DNA of 64,000 bases from Streptosporangium subroseum (GTDB lineage Bacteria > Actinomycetota > Actinomycetes > Streptosporangiales > Streptosporangiaceae). A program made the position numbers and the translations under genes. Below are positions 11,339-19,349 of the stretch, one piece after another. The notes beneath the pieces were generated by a model. That model had not been told where the DNA came from, did no database searches, and saw only the letters and a program-made list of their open reading frames with translations. The stretch spans positions 124,001 to 188,000 of the forward strand of contig NZ_FZOD01000002.1 in the NCBI RefSeq assembly GCF_900188345.1, given 5' to 3'. Within the stretch, counting starts at the first letter, position 1. Every line of letters begins with the position of its first letter.

Positions 11339-12531
11339 CACATGTCCTTGAGGGGGAATCGGGCATTGACCTCGAACCCGCCCCCGGAACGCGGGCCGAT
11401 CCTCAGAAGTCCACCATAGAGGGCGACACGCTCGCGGATACCCACCAGACCGTGACCGCTCTGTTCCCCATCGGAGCCGCCGGCCGGTGGGCCGAGGCCG
11501 TCGTCCTCGATCTGGATGGCCAGCTCGCCGGGCTCGTGCCGTACGGTCACCCAGGCACGGGCCTCGGGCCCCGCGTGCCGCAGGCTGTTGGTCAGCGCCT
11601 CCTGGACCAGCCGGTAGGCGGCCAGGTCGACGCCGGGGGAGAGCCGGCCCCGCTCGCCCTCGATCCACAGCTGCGTCCGCAGCCCCGCCTCACGCATCTG
11701 GTCGACCAGCGTGGGGATCTCCCGCACCCCGGGCTGCGGGCCGCGCTCGGCGGGCGTCCCGTCGGTCCTGAGCACGCCCACGATGTTGCGCATCTCCGCC
11801 ATCGCGGTCCGGCCCATCTCCTCGATCGCCGACAGCGCCTCCCTGGCCCCGTCGGGGTTGGTGGCCAGCACCCGGCGCGCGGCGGAGGCCTGGACGGTCA
11901 TCACGCTCACGTGGTGGGCGACCACGTCGTGCAGCTCACGGGCGATGCGGGAGCGCTCCTCGGCCCTGGCCGCCCGGGTGTCGGCCTCCCGGGCGCGTCC
12001 CATGCGCCTGGCGCGGTCGCGTAGCTCCGCCTGGTAGGCCCGGCTCAGCCGGACGCTCCGGCCGGCGATCCACAGGGTCATGGTGAGAACGGCCACGAGC
12101 AGATGGGAGCTCCAGTCGCCGAGACCACCGGCCACCACCGCGGAGAAGGTGTGGCCGGTGAAACTCAGCGCCAGCGCGCCCAGGCTGAGCGCCAGGCCAC
12201 GCCGGCTGGCGATCGTGTAGACCATCGCCAGCGCGGCGAGCCAGACCAGGGAGGCGCTCTGTCCCGTCGACGCCAGCGTCGTGTCGATGACGATGACCAG
12301 GAAGAGCATCAGGAACGGCCAGCGGCGGCGCAACGCCGGGGACAGGCAGCCGATCACGATCAGGGCGAGGCTCAGCGTGTCGGGTTCTCTCAGCGCGACC
12401 GGGTCGCCGAAGAGGGAGGGAAGGTAGGAGCAGGGGACCGCGAGGGCCGCCAGCACCGTCGCGGAGATCGCGTCAGGAATCAGCGGATGGTCGCGGAGCC
12501 AGGATCGCAGGCTGCCGAAGGTGTTGCGCAC
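11338..12531 (-). CDS. Sensor histidine kinase, HisKA_3 (DesK/NarX-like)
   Basis: Membrane-bound sensor kinase, 397 residues. The first 150 residues form about five hydrophobic segments with short loops, with no obvious large extracellular sensor. The phosphoacceptor box RIARELHDVVAHHVSVM lies near residue 200, followed by the dimerisation helix and an ATP-binding domain with DDGLGPPAG and GHGLVGIRERV. The start is a GTG with no clear ribosome site. Short loops suggest sensing within the membrane, for example of lipid state or a membrane-active drug (inference). Confidence 0.92.
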   Translation of the reverse strand: MRNTFGSLRSWLRDHPLIPDAISATVLAALAVPCSYLPSLFGDPVALREPDTLSLALIVIGCLSPALRRRWPFLMLFLVIVIDTTLASTGQSASLVWLAALAMVYTIASRRGLALSLGALALSFTGHTFSAVVAGGLGDWSSHLLVAVLTMTLWIAGRSVRLSRAYQAELRDRARRMGRAREADTRAARAEERSRIARELHDVVAHHVSVMTVQASAARRVLATNPDGAREALSAIEEMGRTAMAEMRNIVGVLRTDGTPAERGPQPGVREIPTLVDQMREAGLRTQLWIEGERGRLSPGVDLAAYRLVQEALTNSLRHAGPEARAWVTVRHEPGELAIQIEDDGLGPPAGGSDGEQSGHGLVGIRERVALYGGLLRIGPRSGGGFEVNARFPLKDM

Positions 12532-12575
12532 ACAATCAATTTAGGTGCCCCACCTCCACGGCCACCCTGCCACAG

Positions 12576-12587
12576 GGGGATATCCCC
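12576..12587. promoter_or_regulatory. 12-base palindrome upstream of kinase gene
   Basis: GGGGATATCCCC is a perfect palindrome 45 bases upstream of the kinase start within a 200-base gap. Its position would suit an operator for the response regulator (autoregulation). No -10/-35 pair was convincing. Confidence 0.35.
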
Positions 12588-12736
12588 TCTCATCCCCACG
12601 GAGGACCCGGGACTCCCGTCACGGTGAGCAGGTCCTCCCGCCACGGCGACAGGACCCCGCGAGACGGCGATGGGAGGCCCCGTGCGACGGTGCGGGAGGC
12701 CCCGCCCGGGGAGAGGAACGCGCGTGCCGCGGGCGG

Positions 12737-13633
12737 TCAGAGCTCGTCCGTGGCCGCTCTGCCGGCCCGGGCCGAGCTGTCCGCCCTGGGGGTGCGGCGG
12801 GTGCTGCGCACGGTGTCGCCCGGCTGCCGCTCGGGCAGGGGCGGGGGAGTGCCGCCGAACTCCGGGCACAGCTCCTTGTAGGAGCACCAGTCGCACAACC
12901 GGCTGCGCCTGGAACGCCACTCGCCGGTCTCCAGCGCCCGCTCGATGGCCTCCCACAGGGCCTGCACCTTGCGCTCGGTGGCGCGCAGATCCGCCTCGTC
13001 GGGGGTGTAGCGCAGGACCTCGCCCCCGCCCCCGAGATACATCAGCTGGAGAAGGCGGGGCACCGAGCCGTGCAGCCGCCACAGCACCAGCGCGTAGAAC
13101 TTCATCTGGAACAGGGCCTTGGCCTCGAAGGCGGGCCCCGGCGCGCTGCCGGTCTTGTAGTCGACCACGCGGACCTCGCCGGTGGGCGCGACGTCCAGCC
13201 GGTCGATGTAACCGCGCAGCATCAGGCCGTTGGCGAGCATCGCCTCCACGTACAGCTCCCGCTCGGCGGGCTCGAGGGAGGTGGGATCCTCAAGGGTGAA
13301 GTAGCGCTCCAGCATGGTGCGGGCCTGTGCCAGCCACTGGGCGTGCTCCTGGTCGCCGGCGAACATCTCGCCGTAGGCGGGCTCCTCGGCTAGCAGCTTC
13401 CGCCACTGCGGCTCCAGCAGGTCCTGGGCCGCGGTGACGGTGCGCTCGGGGGCGGGAAGGTCGTAGAGGCGCTCCAGCACCGAGTGGACCATCGTGCCCC
13501 GCACGGCGGCGGGGGACGGGGGCTCCGGGAGCCGGTCGATCACCCGGAACCGGTAGAGCAACGGGCACGTCATGAAGTCACCGGCGCGGGACGGCGACAG
13601 GGCTCCGATGATCGTGGGCTCGGTCAGTGGCAT
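12737..13633 (-). CDS. RecB-like PD-(D/E)XK nuclease with Fe-S cysteines
   Basis: DNA exonuclease of the RecB/Cas4-like fold, about 298 residues. The N-terminus LSPSRAGDFMTCPLLYRFR supplies one cysteine; the catalytic core has HSVLERL, Asp before MLRGYIDRLD and the motif VRVVDYKTG; the C-terminus CDWCSYKELCPEF supplies three more cysteines (C-x2-C-x5-C) of a likely 4Fe-4S cluster as in AddB. I chose the ATG at 13633 over a GTG at 13651 because a TACAGT -10-like box lies six bases upstream, which would give a leaderless message. A RecB-family gene sits in a similar place near the proteasome locus in mycobacteria. Confidence 0.88.
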   Translation of the reverse strand: MPLTEPTIIGALSPSRAGDFMTCPLLYRFRVIDRLPEPPSPAAVRGTMVHSVLERLYDLPAPERTVTAAQDLLEPQWRKLLAEEPAYGEMFAGDQEHAQWLAQARTMLERYFTLEDPTSLEPAERELYVEAMLANGLMLRGYIDRLDVAPTGEVRVVDYKTGSAPGPAFEAKALFQMKFYALVLWRLHGSVPRLLQLMYLGGGGEVLRYTPDEADLRATERKVQALWEAIERALETGEWRSRRSRLCDWCSYKELCPEFGGTPPPLPERQPGDTVRSTRRTPRADSSARAGRAATDEL

Positions 13634-13638
13634 GTCCG

Positions 13639-13655
13639 CACTGTAGGTCACAGTG
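13639..13655. promoter_or_regulatory. Operator-like dyad at nuclease promoter
   Basis: CACTGT-aggtc-ACAGTG is a perfect inverted repeat, extendable by an outer GTC/GAC pair, lying just upstream of the nuclease ATG and overlapping its predicted -10. It is not a LexA box of the TCGAAC-N4-GTTCGA type. Confidence 0.45.
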
Positions 13656-13760
13656 GCGACAGTTTGTGCTCAAGGTGGTCTCGGAGCGATCGGGAAGGGC
13701 CTGACGGCGCGTAGCATCGAGGCCTGAAGGTGGAGTTCAGCGAGGAGTGGTGAGCCAGAG

Positions 13761-14894
13761 GTGAGCAGCGAGAGTCCGCGCCAGGACAACCCAGGACTGC
13801 GGATGGGACGGCCGTTCGGCATCCCGGTGTACGTCTCGCCGACCTGGTTCATCGTGGCGGCGTTCATCACCTATTCCTTCCAGCCGGACATGGCCTCCCG
13901 GTTGCCCGAGCTGAGCGTCCCGGTGACCTATCTCATCGCGTTCGTCTTCGCCGTGCTGCTGTACGTGTCGGTGCTCCTGCACGAGTTGTCGCACTGCGTG
14001 GTCGCCAAGATGTACGGCCTGCCGGTCCGCCGCATCACGCTCTACCTGCTCGGCGGCGTCTCGGAGATCGAGCGTGAGCCGGAGACCCCCGGCCGGGAGT
14101 TCATGGTGGCCTTCGCCGGGCCCGTGCTCTCGCTCGGGCTGGCCGGGATCGGCCTGATCGCCTCCCAGTTCATCGACCCGTACAGCGTCATCGGCGTCCT
14201 GGTCTGGCAGCTCTGGGTCTCCAACCTGATCGTCGGGATCTTCAACCTCCTGCCGGGGCTGCCGCTCGACGGCGGGCGCATGCTGCGCGCGGGCATCTGG
14301 AAGGCCACCCGCAGCGCCACCTCCGGCACGATCGCCGCGGCCTGGGGAGGCCGCGCGCTGGCCGTCGTCCTGCTCGTGGTCCCCATCGGGCTGGCGCTGG
14401 TGAGCGGGCAGCCGCAGGAGCTGACCACGCTCCTCTGGCCGGTGCTGCTGGCCGCCTTCATCTGGTTCGGCGCCACCCAGTCCCTGCGCAGCGCCCGGGT
14501 GCGCGCCCGCATCCCGAAGGTGAACGCCCGCGCCCTGGCCAGGCGGGCCATCGCGGTGACCGGTGACGTACCGCTGGCCGAGGCCCTGCGCCGGGCCGCC
14601 GAGGCCAAGGCCGGGGCGATGGTCGTGGTGGACCACGAGGGCCACCCCACGGGAATCGTCAACGAGGTCGCCGTGGAGGCCACCCCCGAGAGCCGCCGTC
14701 CCTGGGTGACCGCGGGCTCGCTGTCGCGCAGCCTCGAACCGTCGCTGGTGCTCGCCGCCGACCTGGAGGGGGAGCCGCTGATCGACGCCATGCGCGAGAC
14801 CCCCGCGGGCGAATACCTTCTGGTCGAGCGTGGCGGTGAGATCTTCGGGGTGCTGGCCACGTCGGACGTGAACCGGGTCTTCAGCGGGGTCTGA
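13761..14894 (+). CDS. Site-2 protease family metalloprotease with CBS domains
   Basis: Intramembrane zinc metalloprotease of the M50B family, 377 residues. Zinc ligands are the HELSH motif in the second membrane segment and the Asp in LPGLPLDGGRMLRAG. Around six hydrophobic segments occupy residues 25-240. The C-terminal 120 residues form a CBS pair (ALARRAIAVTGDVPLAEAL, then EYLLVERGGEIFGVLATSDV), which may sense nucleotides. The start is GTG with GAGGAG 10-12 bases upstream. Substrates are unknown; members of this family cleave membrane-bound anti-sigma factors or other membrane proteins. Confidence 0.92.
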   Translation: MSSESPRQDNPGLRMGRPFGIPVYVSPTWFIVAAFITYSFQPDMASRLPELSVPVTYLIAFVFAVLLYVSVLLHELSHCVVAKMYGLPVRRITLYLLGGVSEIEREPETPGREFMVAFAGPVLSLGLAGIGLIASQFIDPYSVIGVLVWQLWVSNLIVGIFNLLPGLPLDGGRMLRAGIWKATRSATSGTIAAAWGGRALAVVLLVVPIGLALVSGQPQELTTLLWPVLLAAFIWFGATQSLRSARVRARIPKVNARALARRAIAVTGDVPLAEALRRAAEAKAGAMVVVDHEGHPTGIVNEVAVEATPESRRPWVTAGSLSRSLEPSLVLAADLEGEPLIDAMRETPAGEYLLVERGGEIFGVLATSDVNRVFSGV

Positions 14895-15005
14895 GCGACC
14901 CGGCCGTCATTTCCGCGAGTCTCACCGGGCATTCACCGGAAAGTGAGCCGGCGAGGGAAGATAGCCCTGTTTGTCCCACTCGTTTTCGGCTTTCACCAGG
15001 ACTAG

Positions 15006-15031
15006 TGTTTTGATCGACTGTTTTGATCTAC
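15006..15031 (+). repeat. Tandem 13-base direct repeat upstream of FAD operon
   Basis: TGTTTTGATCGAC and TGTTTTGATCTAC lie head to tail with 12 of 13 positions identical. They sit 58-83 bases before the TTG start of the flavoprotein gene in an AT-richer stretch. A TAGCTATAAG sequence at 15049-15058 could contain the -10. The arrangement resembles paired activator or repressor sites. Confidence 0.6.
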
Positions 15032-15088
15032 CGAACTGGTTGGCCATGTAGCTATAAGAGACGCACCACGTAGCTTAGGGACGATCAA

Positions 15089-16624
15089 TTGGCATCCCCC
15101 CACGCGTCGGCGACGGCCGGTGATCTGACTCCGGAGTTGCTCGGCTCGCCCCAATGGACCGATCAAATGGTCGCCGCCGCCGGAATCCCCATATACGACA
15201 CTCCCTTCCTCACGGTGGGCGGCGGCATGGGGTCCTTCGTGACACTCGACTACCTGCGGATCTACGGCGTCCCCACCTCCCAGATGCGGGTGGTGTCCAA
15301 CATCGACCATCCGTGGCAGACCTACGAGTTCCTCACCCGGTGCTCGCAGATCCCGCGCAAGGAACGGATCCGCTCCGACTCCTCCTCCCGCCCCGACAAC
15401 CTGTGGGGATTCCCCTCCTACGCCCTGGAAGAGGCCTGGAAGGAGAGGAAGCCGTCGTATCTGTGGCAGATTCTCACCGAGCCGCTGCTGAACGACTACT
15501 GGACGCCGCGCGCCGGTACGGTCTTCGAGAACCTCGAGCGTGAGGCCAAGCGCATCGGCTACTGGGACATGCTGGTCAAGGGCCAGGTCCGGATGATCCG
15601 CCGCCGGTCGGACGGCGGCTACTTCACCGTGATCACCCCGCCCGGGGGGGCGGCGCCCACCAAGCGCATCGTCTTCCGCTCGCGCTTCGTCCACGTCGCG
15701 GTCGGTTACCCGGGTCTGAAGTTCCTGCCGGACCTGCAGGAGTTCCGCACCAAGCACGGTGACTACCAGCACGTCGTGAACGCCTACGAGCCGCACGAGC
15801 AGGTCTACGAGTTCCTGAAGACCCGCTCCGGCACGGTCGTCGTCCGCGGCGGCGGCATCGTCGCGTCCCGGGTGCTGCAGCGTCTGTTCGACGACCGGGA
15901 GAAGCTGAACCTCAAGACCCAGATCATTCACATCTTCCGGACCTTCGTCACCGGCTCCCACGGGCCGAACGCCTGGTCGCGCAGGAAGGGCGGGAACGGC
16001 TGGGCCTACCAGGGCTTCAACTACCCCAAGTCGGTGTGGGGTGGCCAGCTCAAGGCGGAGATGCGCAAGCTGGAGGGCGCCGAGCGCGCGCAGAAATACA
16101 AGAACATGGGCGGCACCAACACCCCCTACCGGCGGCGCTGGCAGGAACAGATGCGAGCGGGCCGCGAAGGCGGTTACTACCACGCCGTGCAGGGCACCGT
16201 GGACCGGGTGGAGCGGACCCCGGACGGGAAGCTGGTCAGCTACGTGCGCAGCGGTGACGGCATCGTCCGCGAGCCCGTGTCCGACTACATCATCGACTGC
16301 ACCGGCCTGGAGGCCGACATCGCCGAGCACCGGGTCTTCGCCGACCTGCTCCAGCACGGCGGGGCGGGCCGCAACCCGGTCGGCAGGCTCGACGTGGAGC
16401 GCCACTTCGAGGTGAAGGGAACGGCGAGCGGCGACGGCGCCCTCTACGCCTCCGGATCGGCGACGCTCGGCGGCTACTTCCCGGGCGTCGACACCTTCCT
16501 CGGGCTGCAGATCGCGGCCCAGGAGATCGCCGACGACCTGGCAGGACGGGGATTCGTTCGGAAGATGGGGCCGTTGCGGTCGACCTCGCAGTGGTTCAAA
16601 TGGGCCCGTAACTCGCCGGTGTAA
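15089..16624 (+). CDS. FAD/NAD(P)-binding oxidoreductase of unknown function
   Basis: Cytoplasmic flavoprotein of 511 residues. A first dinucleotide-binding site is VGGGMGSF (residues 43-50); a second Rossmann-type site, RGGGIVASRVL, is near residue 252; and a C-terminal flavin-contact motif ASGSATLGGYFPGVDTFLG follows at about 455-473. This two-Rossmann layout is that of NAD(P)H-dependent flavin monooxygenases or reductases, but I see no family-specific active site. The TTG start has AGGGA eight bases upstream. It is the first gene of a three-gene operon with a small membrane protein and an FHA protein, which points to a phosphorylation-linked membrane process rather than ordinary catabolism (inference). 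Confidence 0.75.
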   Translation: MASPHASATAGDLTPELLGSPQWTDQMVAAAGIPIYDTPFLTVGGGMGSFVTLDYLRIYGVPTSQMRVVSNIDHPWQTYEFLTRCSQIPRKERIRSDSSSRPDNLWGFPSYALEEAWKERKPSYLWQILTEPLLNDYWTPRAGTVFENLEREAKRIGYWDMLVKGQVRMIRRRSDGGYFTVITPPGGAAPTKRIVFRSRFVHVAVGYPGLKFLPDLQEFRTKHGDYQHVVNAYEPHEQVYEFLKTRSGTVVVRGGGIVASRVLQRLFDDREKLNLKTQIIHIFRTFVTGSHGPNAWSRRKGGNGWAYQGFNYPKSVWGGQLKAEMRKLEGAERAQKYKNMGGTNTPYRRRWQEQMRAGREGGYYHAVQGTVDRVERTPDGKLVSYVRSGDGIVREPVSDYIIDCTGLEADIAEHRVFADLLQHGGAGRNPVGRLDVERHFEVKGTASGDGALYASGSATLGGYFPGVDTFLGLQIAAQEIADDLAGRGFVRKMGPLRSTSQWFKWARNSPV

Positions 16625-16637
16625 GGAGCGATTCCCC

Positions 16638-17075
16638 GTGGTTCCAACCCTGCTGGGGCGTATTCAGACGAGGCTCTTCCTGCTCGCCACCGTGGGCGTG
16701 ATCATCACCTTGCTGGTCGTGCCGGTGCTTCCCGGCCCCTCGGGGCCGCTCGGCGACCGCTACGCGGGCGGGTTCCTCGTCCTGGTGGCGGTGGGCGTCC
16801 TGGGGATCGTCTGGGAGCTGATCTATCACTTCCTCATGCAGTTCCGGTGGGAGAAGGACTGGCCGACCCTGTTCGGTTTGCTGACGCTCGTACCTGAGGG
16901 TCTAGTGCTGTACTTTTTGTTACGGTCCAGTGCAGTTGATTTCATTGATCCGGTTCCGCCGGCCGCCTTCTGGACGCATTTCACACTCGTCTGGGTATGC
17001 ATGTGGCTGGTGGCGAACGGTCCCATGCGTGTGCCGTTCATCCGGTGGCGCTTCCGGGGAGGGAGAGTTCTTTGA
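16638..17075 (+). CDS. Four-helix integral membrane protein
   Basis: Conserved-looking small membrane protein of 145 residues with four predicted helices at roughly 12-33, 44-66, 76-97 and 108-128. The loop FRWEKDWPTLFGLL between helices 2 and 3 and the basic tail MRVPFIRWRFRGGR would face the cytoplasm. The GTG start has AAGGAG nine bases upstream. Its stop overlaps the start of the FHA gene, so both are translated together. I do not recognise the family. Confidence 0.7.
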   Translation: MVPTLLGRIQTRLFLLATVGVIITLLVVPVLPGPSGPLGDRYAGGFLVLVAVGVLGIVWELIYHFLMQFRWEKDWPTLFGLLTLVPEGLVLYFLLRSSAVDFIDPVPPAAFWTHFTLVWVCMWLVANGPMRVPFIRWRFRGGRVL

Positions 17076-18520
17076 CCGACCAGGGCTTCGGGGTGGTGCG
17101 TCCGCTTCCGGGCAACGGGCTGGTGGCTCACGTGGGCGGCCTGCTGCTGGTGTGTGACGCGGCCGAGGCCGTCGTCGAAGACCTGCTGGGGGCGGTGAGG
17201 GAGACGGCGTCCTCGGGCGGTGACGGCCGTGCGCTGGCTCGCCGCGTGGCCCAGGTGCTCGCCGTCATGATGGGCGAACCGGTGGCGTGCGCCGTCGCGG
17301 GTCCGGTGAACGGCGGAGTGGCCGTGCTGGTCAGCGGTCCGGCGTCCGCCTCGGTGACCGGCGCGGCCGGTGAGGTCCAGCTGGCCGGGCGTGACGCGCT
17401 CACGTGGTCCGACCGGCTGGTGCCGGGCCCGGTGACCCGGGTCGAACTGAGCCTGCCGGAGGCCGGGACGGCGCATCCGCTCGCCCGGTTCGCCCGGCTG
17501 GACTCCGGGGTGATCGTCGGTGGCGGGGTCTGGTGTGACCTGTCCGAGGTGAAGGCGGAACAGCCTTCCGCCCGGTCCGCGCCCTACGCGGAGCCCGCGC
17601 CGCACCGGGAGGCGGCCCAGCCGGCTGTGGCTCAGCCGGCTCCGGTTGCCCCGGCAGCCCCCGCCCCCGAGTGGCAGGCGCCGCAGGCGGAGGCCGTGGA
17701 GGCGGTGGAGGCCGTACGGCCCGCTCCCTACCCGATGGGCCCCGCGGAGCCCTACGTGTCCGCCCCGCAGCCCTCCGAGGCGCCGCGACCACCCCGGGAG
17801 CCGCAGGCCGCGCCACAGGCATGGCACTCCGAGCCCATCCCGGCGATCTCGCCGCAGAACCAGGGACCGGTCTCCGGCCCCATACCGGTCGTCCGGCACG
17901 AGGACATAGCGACCGCCAGGTCGAGCGGGATGGGCGGCGACCCGATCGACGTCCGCGACCAGTCGTTCGACTACGAACCGCTGACGCCGGGCGGTCCGCC
18001 GTCCGTGCCGGAGCCGCAGGCGCCTGCTCCCGAGCCCGAGTCACGGCCGCTGGTCTACGGGGTCGACTGCAAGAACGACCACTTCAACGACCCGCGCGTG
18101 CCGTACTGCGCGGTCTGCGGCATCGCGCTGGTGCAGCGCACGCTCGTCCCCTACAAGGGTCCGCGCCCGCAGCTGGGAGTGCTGCTCCTGGACGACGGCA
18201 TGACTCTTGGACTCGACACCGACTACCTGGTGGGCCGCGACCCCGAACGCGCTCCGGAGGTGGCGGAGGGTTCGGTCCGTCCGGCCAAGGTCACCAGCCC
18301 CGACGGGTCGGTGTCCCGCCGTCACCTGCGGGTGGCGCTGGACAACTGGGACGTCAACCTGGTGGACCTGGGCTCGGTCAACGGCACCCAGATCCAGCCG
18401 CCCGGCGACCCCAACTTCTACGACATCCCGCCGAACGAGCCGGTCGCGATCCTGCCCGGCACGACCGTGCGGATCGGGGTCTCCCGCACCATGCGCTACG
18501 AGTCGCACCGCAACCGCTAG
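17072..18520 (+). CDS. FHA-domain protein with zinc-ribbon-like motif
   Basis: Phosphothreonine-binding adaptor of 482 residues. Residues 1-155 form an unassigned globular domain; 160-310 is a Pro/Ala-rich linker; near residue 330 comes CKNDHFNDPRVPYCAVCG, a Cys cluster resembling a zinc ribbon; the FHA domain fills 378-482 with YLVGRDPE, SRRHLRVAL and the conserved NGT. FHA domains bind peptides phosphorylated by Ser/Thr kinases, so a PknB-type kinase is expected upstream in the pathway. The TTG start overlaps the preceding TGA and has GGAGGGAG in front. Confidence 0.85.
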   Translation: MTDQGFGVVRPLPGNGLVAHVGGLLLVCDAAEAVVEDLLGAVRETASSGGDGRALARRVAQVLAVMMGEPVACAVAGPVNGGVAVLVSGPASASVTGAAGEVQLAGRDALTWSDRLVPGPVTRVELSLPEAGTAHPLARFARLDSGVIVGGGVWCDLSEVKAEQPSARSAPYAEPAPHREAAQPAVAQPAPVAPAAPAPEWQAPQAEAVEAVEAVRPAPYPMGPAEPYVSAPQPSEAPRPPREPQAAPQAWHSEPIPAISPQNQGPVSGPIPVVRHEDIATARSSGMGGDPIDVRDQSFDYEPLTPGGPPSVPEPQAPAPEPESRPLVYGVDCKNDHFNDPRVPYCAVCGIALVQRTLVPYKGPRPQLGVLLLDDGMTLGLDTDYLVGRDPERAPEVAEGSVRPAKVTSPDGSVSRRHLRVALDNWDVNLVDLGSVNGTQIQPPGDPNFYDIPPNEPVAILPGTTVRIGVSRTMRYESHRNR

Positions 18521-18521
18521 A

Positions 18522-18548
18522 GGACCGGCGTCCTTCGGGCGTCGGTCC
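18522..18548 (+). terminator. Hairpin terminator after FHA operon
   Basis: GGACCGGCGTCC pairs with GGCGTCGGTCC (one bulge, one G-U) around a TTCG tetraloop, starting two bases after the FHA stop. There is no T run; GC-rich actinobacterial terminators often lack one. Confidence 0.6.
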
Positions 18549-18642
18549 AGGCTGATCGCGCAGCCCGAGCCGTCCGAGCTCGTTCGCGCTCGTCTCGTGT
18601 CTCGGCGACGTGGGCGGGCGGCCCACCGCCGAGGGGGCGGCG

Positions 18643-18676
18643 GATCGGCTCTACGCGCTGATCGGCTCTACGCGCT
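18643..18676. repeat. 17-base perfect tandem repeat at TetR 3' end
   Basis: GATCGGCTCTACGCGCT occurs twice without spacing. The right copy contains the TetR stop codon (18668-18670, minus strand); the left copy repeats it downstream. The 17-base unit is not a multiple of three, so the duplication could only persist outside or at the end of the reading frame. Confidence 0.85.
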
Positions 18677-19267
18677 GCTCGATCGAAGCCGGTCGAGCTC
18701 GGCGCCGAGCAGTCTCTCCAGGCGTTCGGCGCCCAGCCGGTCGGGGTAGAGCAGGCGGTGCACGCTCAGCCCGTCGACCAGGGCGAGCAGTCGTTCGGCG
18801 ACGTCGTCGAGATCCTCCGCGGTGGTGATCTCTCCGGCCTCGGCCGCCGTGCCGAGCAGGCTGCGGACCAGGTAGCGCAGCTCCTCGGCCTCGGCGCGCT
18901 GCGCCTCCAGCAGGGCCGGGCTGGTCATGCTGCGGCTCCAGAAGCCGATCTCCAGCCCGCTCTCCTGGACGCGCTCGTCGTCCAGCGGCAGGTTGTCCAG
19001 GAGGAGCTCGCGCAACGCGGCCAGCCCGGTCAGGCCGGCGAGCTTGCCGCGCAGGCGCTCCACGATGCGCCGGTGCGAGGAGTGCAGCGCCGACAGCATG
19101 ATGTCGTCCTTGTCGGCGAAGTAATGGGTGAGCACGCCGTTGGAGTAACCGGCCTCCCTGGCGATGGCCCTGGTGGTGGCGGCCTCGATGCCCTCGCGCA
19201 GGATGATGCGGCGAGTGGCCTCCACGACCTCCTCGCGGCGCTCCCTGTGATTGACGATCTTCGGCAA
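18668..19267 (-). CDS. TetR-family transcriptional regulator
   Basis: DNA-binding repressor, 199 residues. The N-terminal helix-turn-helix is TTRAIAREAGYSNGVLTHYF, followed by the ADKDDIML segment typical of TetR; the C-terminal ligand domain is AcrR-like with a TetR_C6-type look. The TTG start has GGGAGGG at good spacing. It is transcribed away from the PfkB kinase/aminotransferase pair with an 82-base shared promoter region, so it most likely represses that operon. Confidence 0.9.
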   Translation of the reverse strand: MPKIVNHRERREEVVEATRRIILREGIEAATTRAIAREAGYSNGVLTHYFADKDDIMLSALHSSHRRIVERLRGKLAGLTGLAALRELLLDNLPLDDERVQESGLEIGFWSRSMTSPALLEAQRAEAEELRYLVRSLLGTAAEAGEITTAEDLDDVAERLLALVDGLSVHRLLYPDRLGAERLERLLGAELDRLRSSSA

Positions 19268-19291
19268 CGCGATCCCTCCCGGGCTGACTCG

Positions 19292-19322
19292 TTGACATTG
19301 TAGTCGGACGCCCGTCTATTAT
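19292..19322 (+). promoter_or_regulatory. Promoter of kinase-aminotransferase operon
   Basis: TTGACA (19292-19297) and TATTAT (19317-19322) are near-consensus hexamers separated by 19 bases, and lie 28 bases before the kinase ATG. The long spacer suggests dependence on an activator or distortion by the divergent TetR protein. Confidence 0.55.
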
Positions 19323-19349
19323 CCGCTCAGGATATGAGGAGGACTCGCT

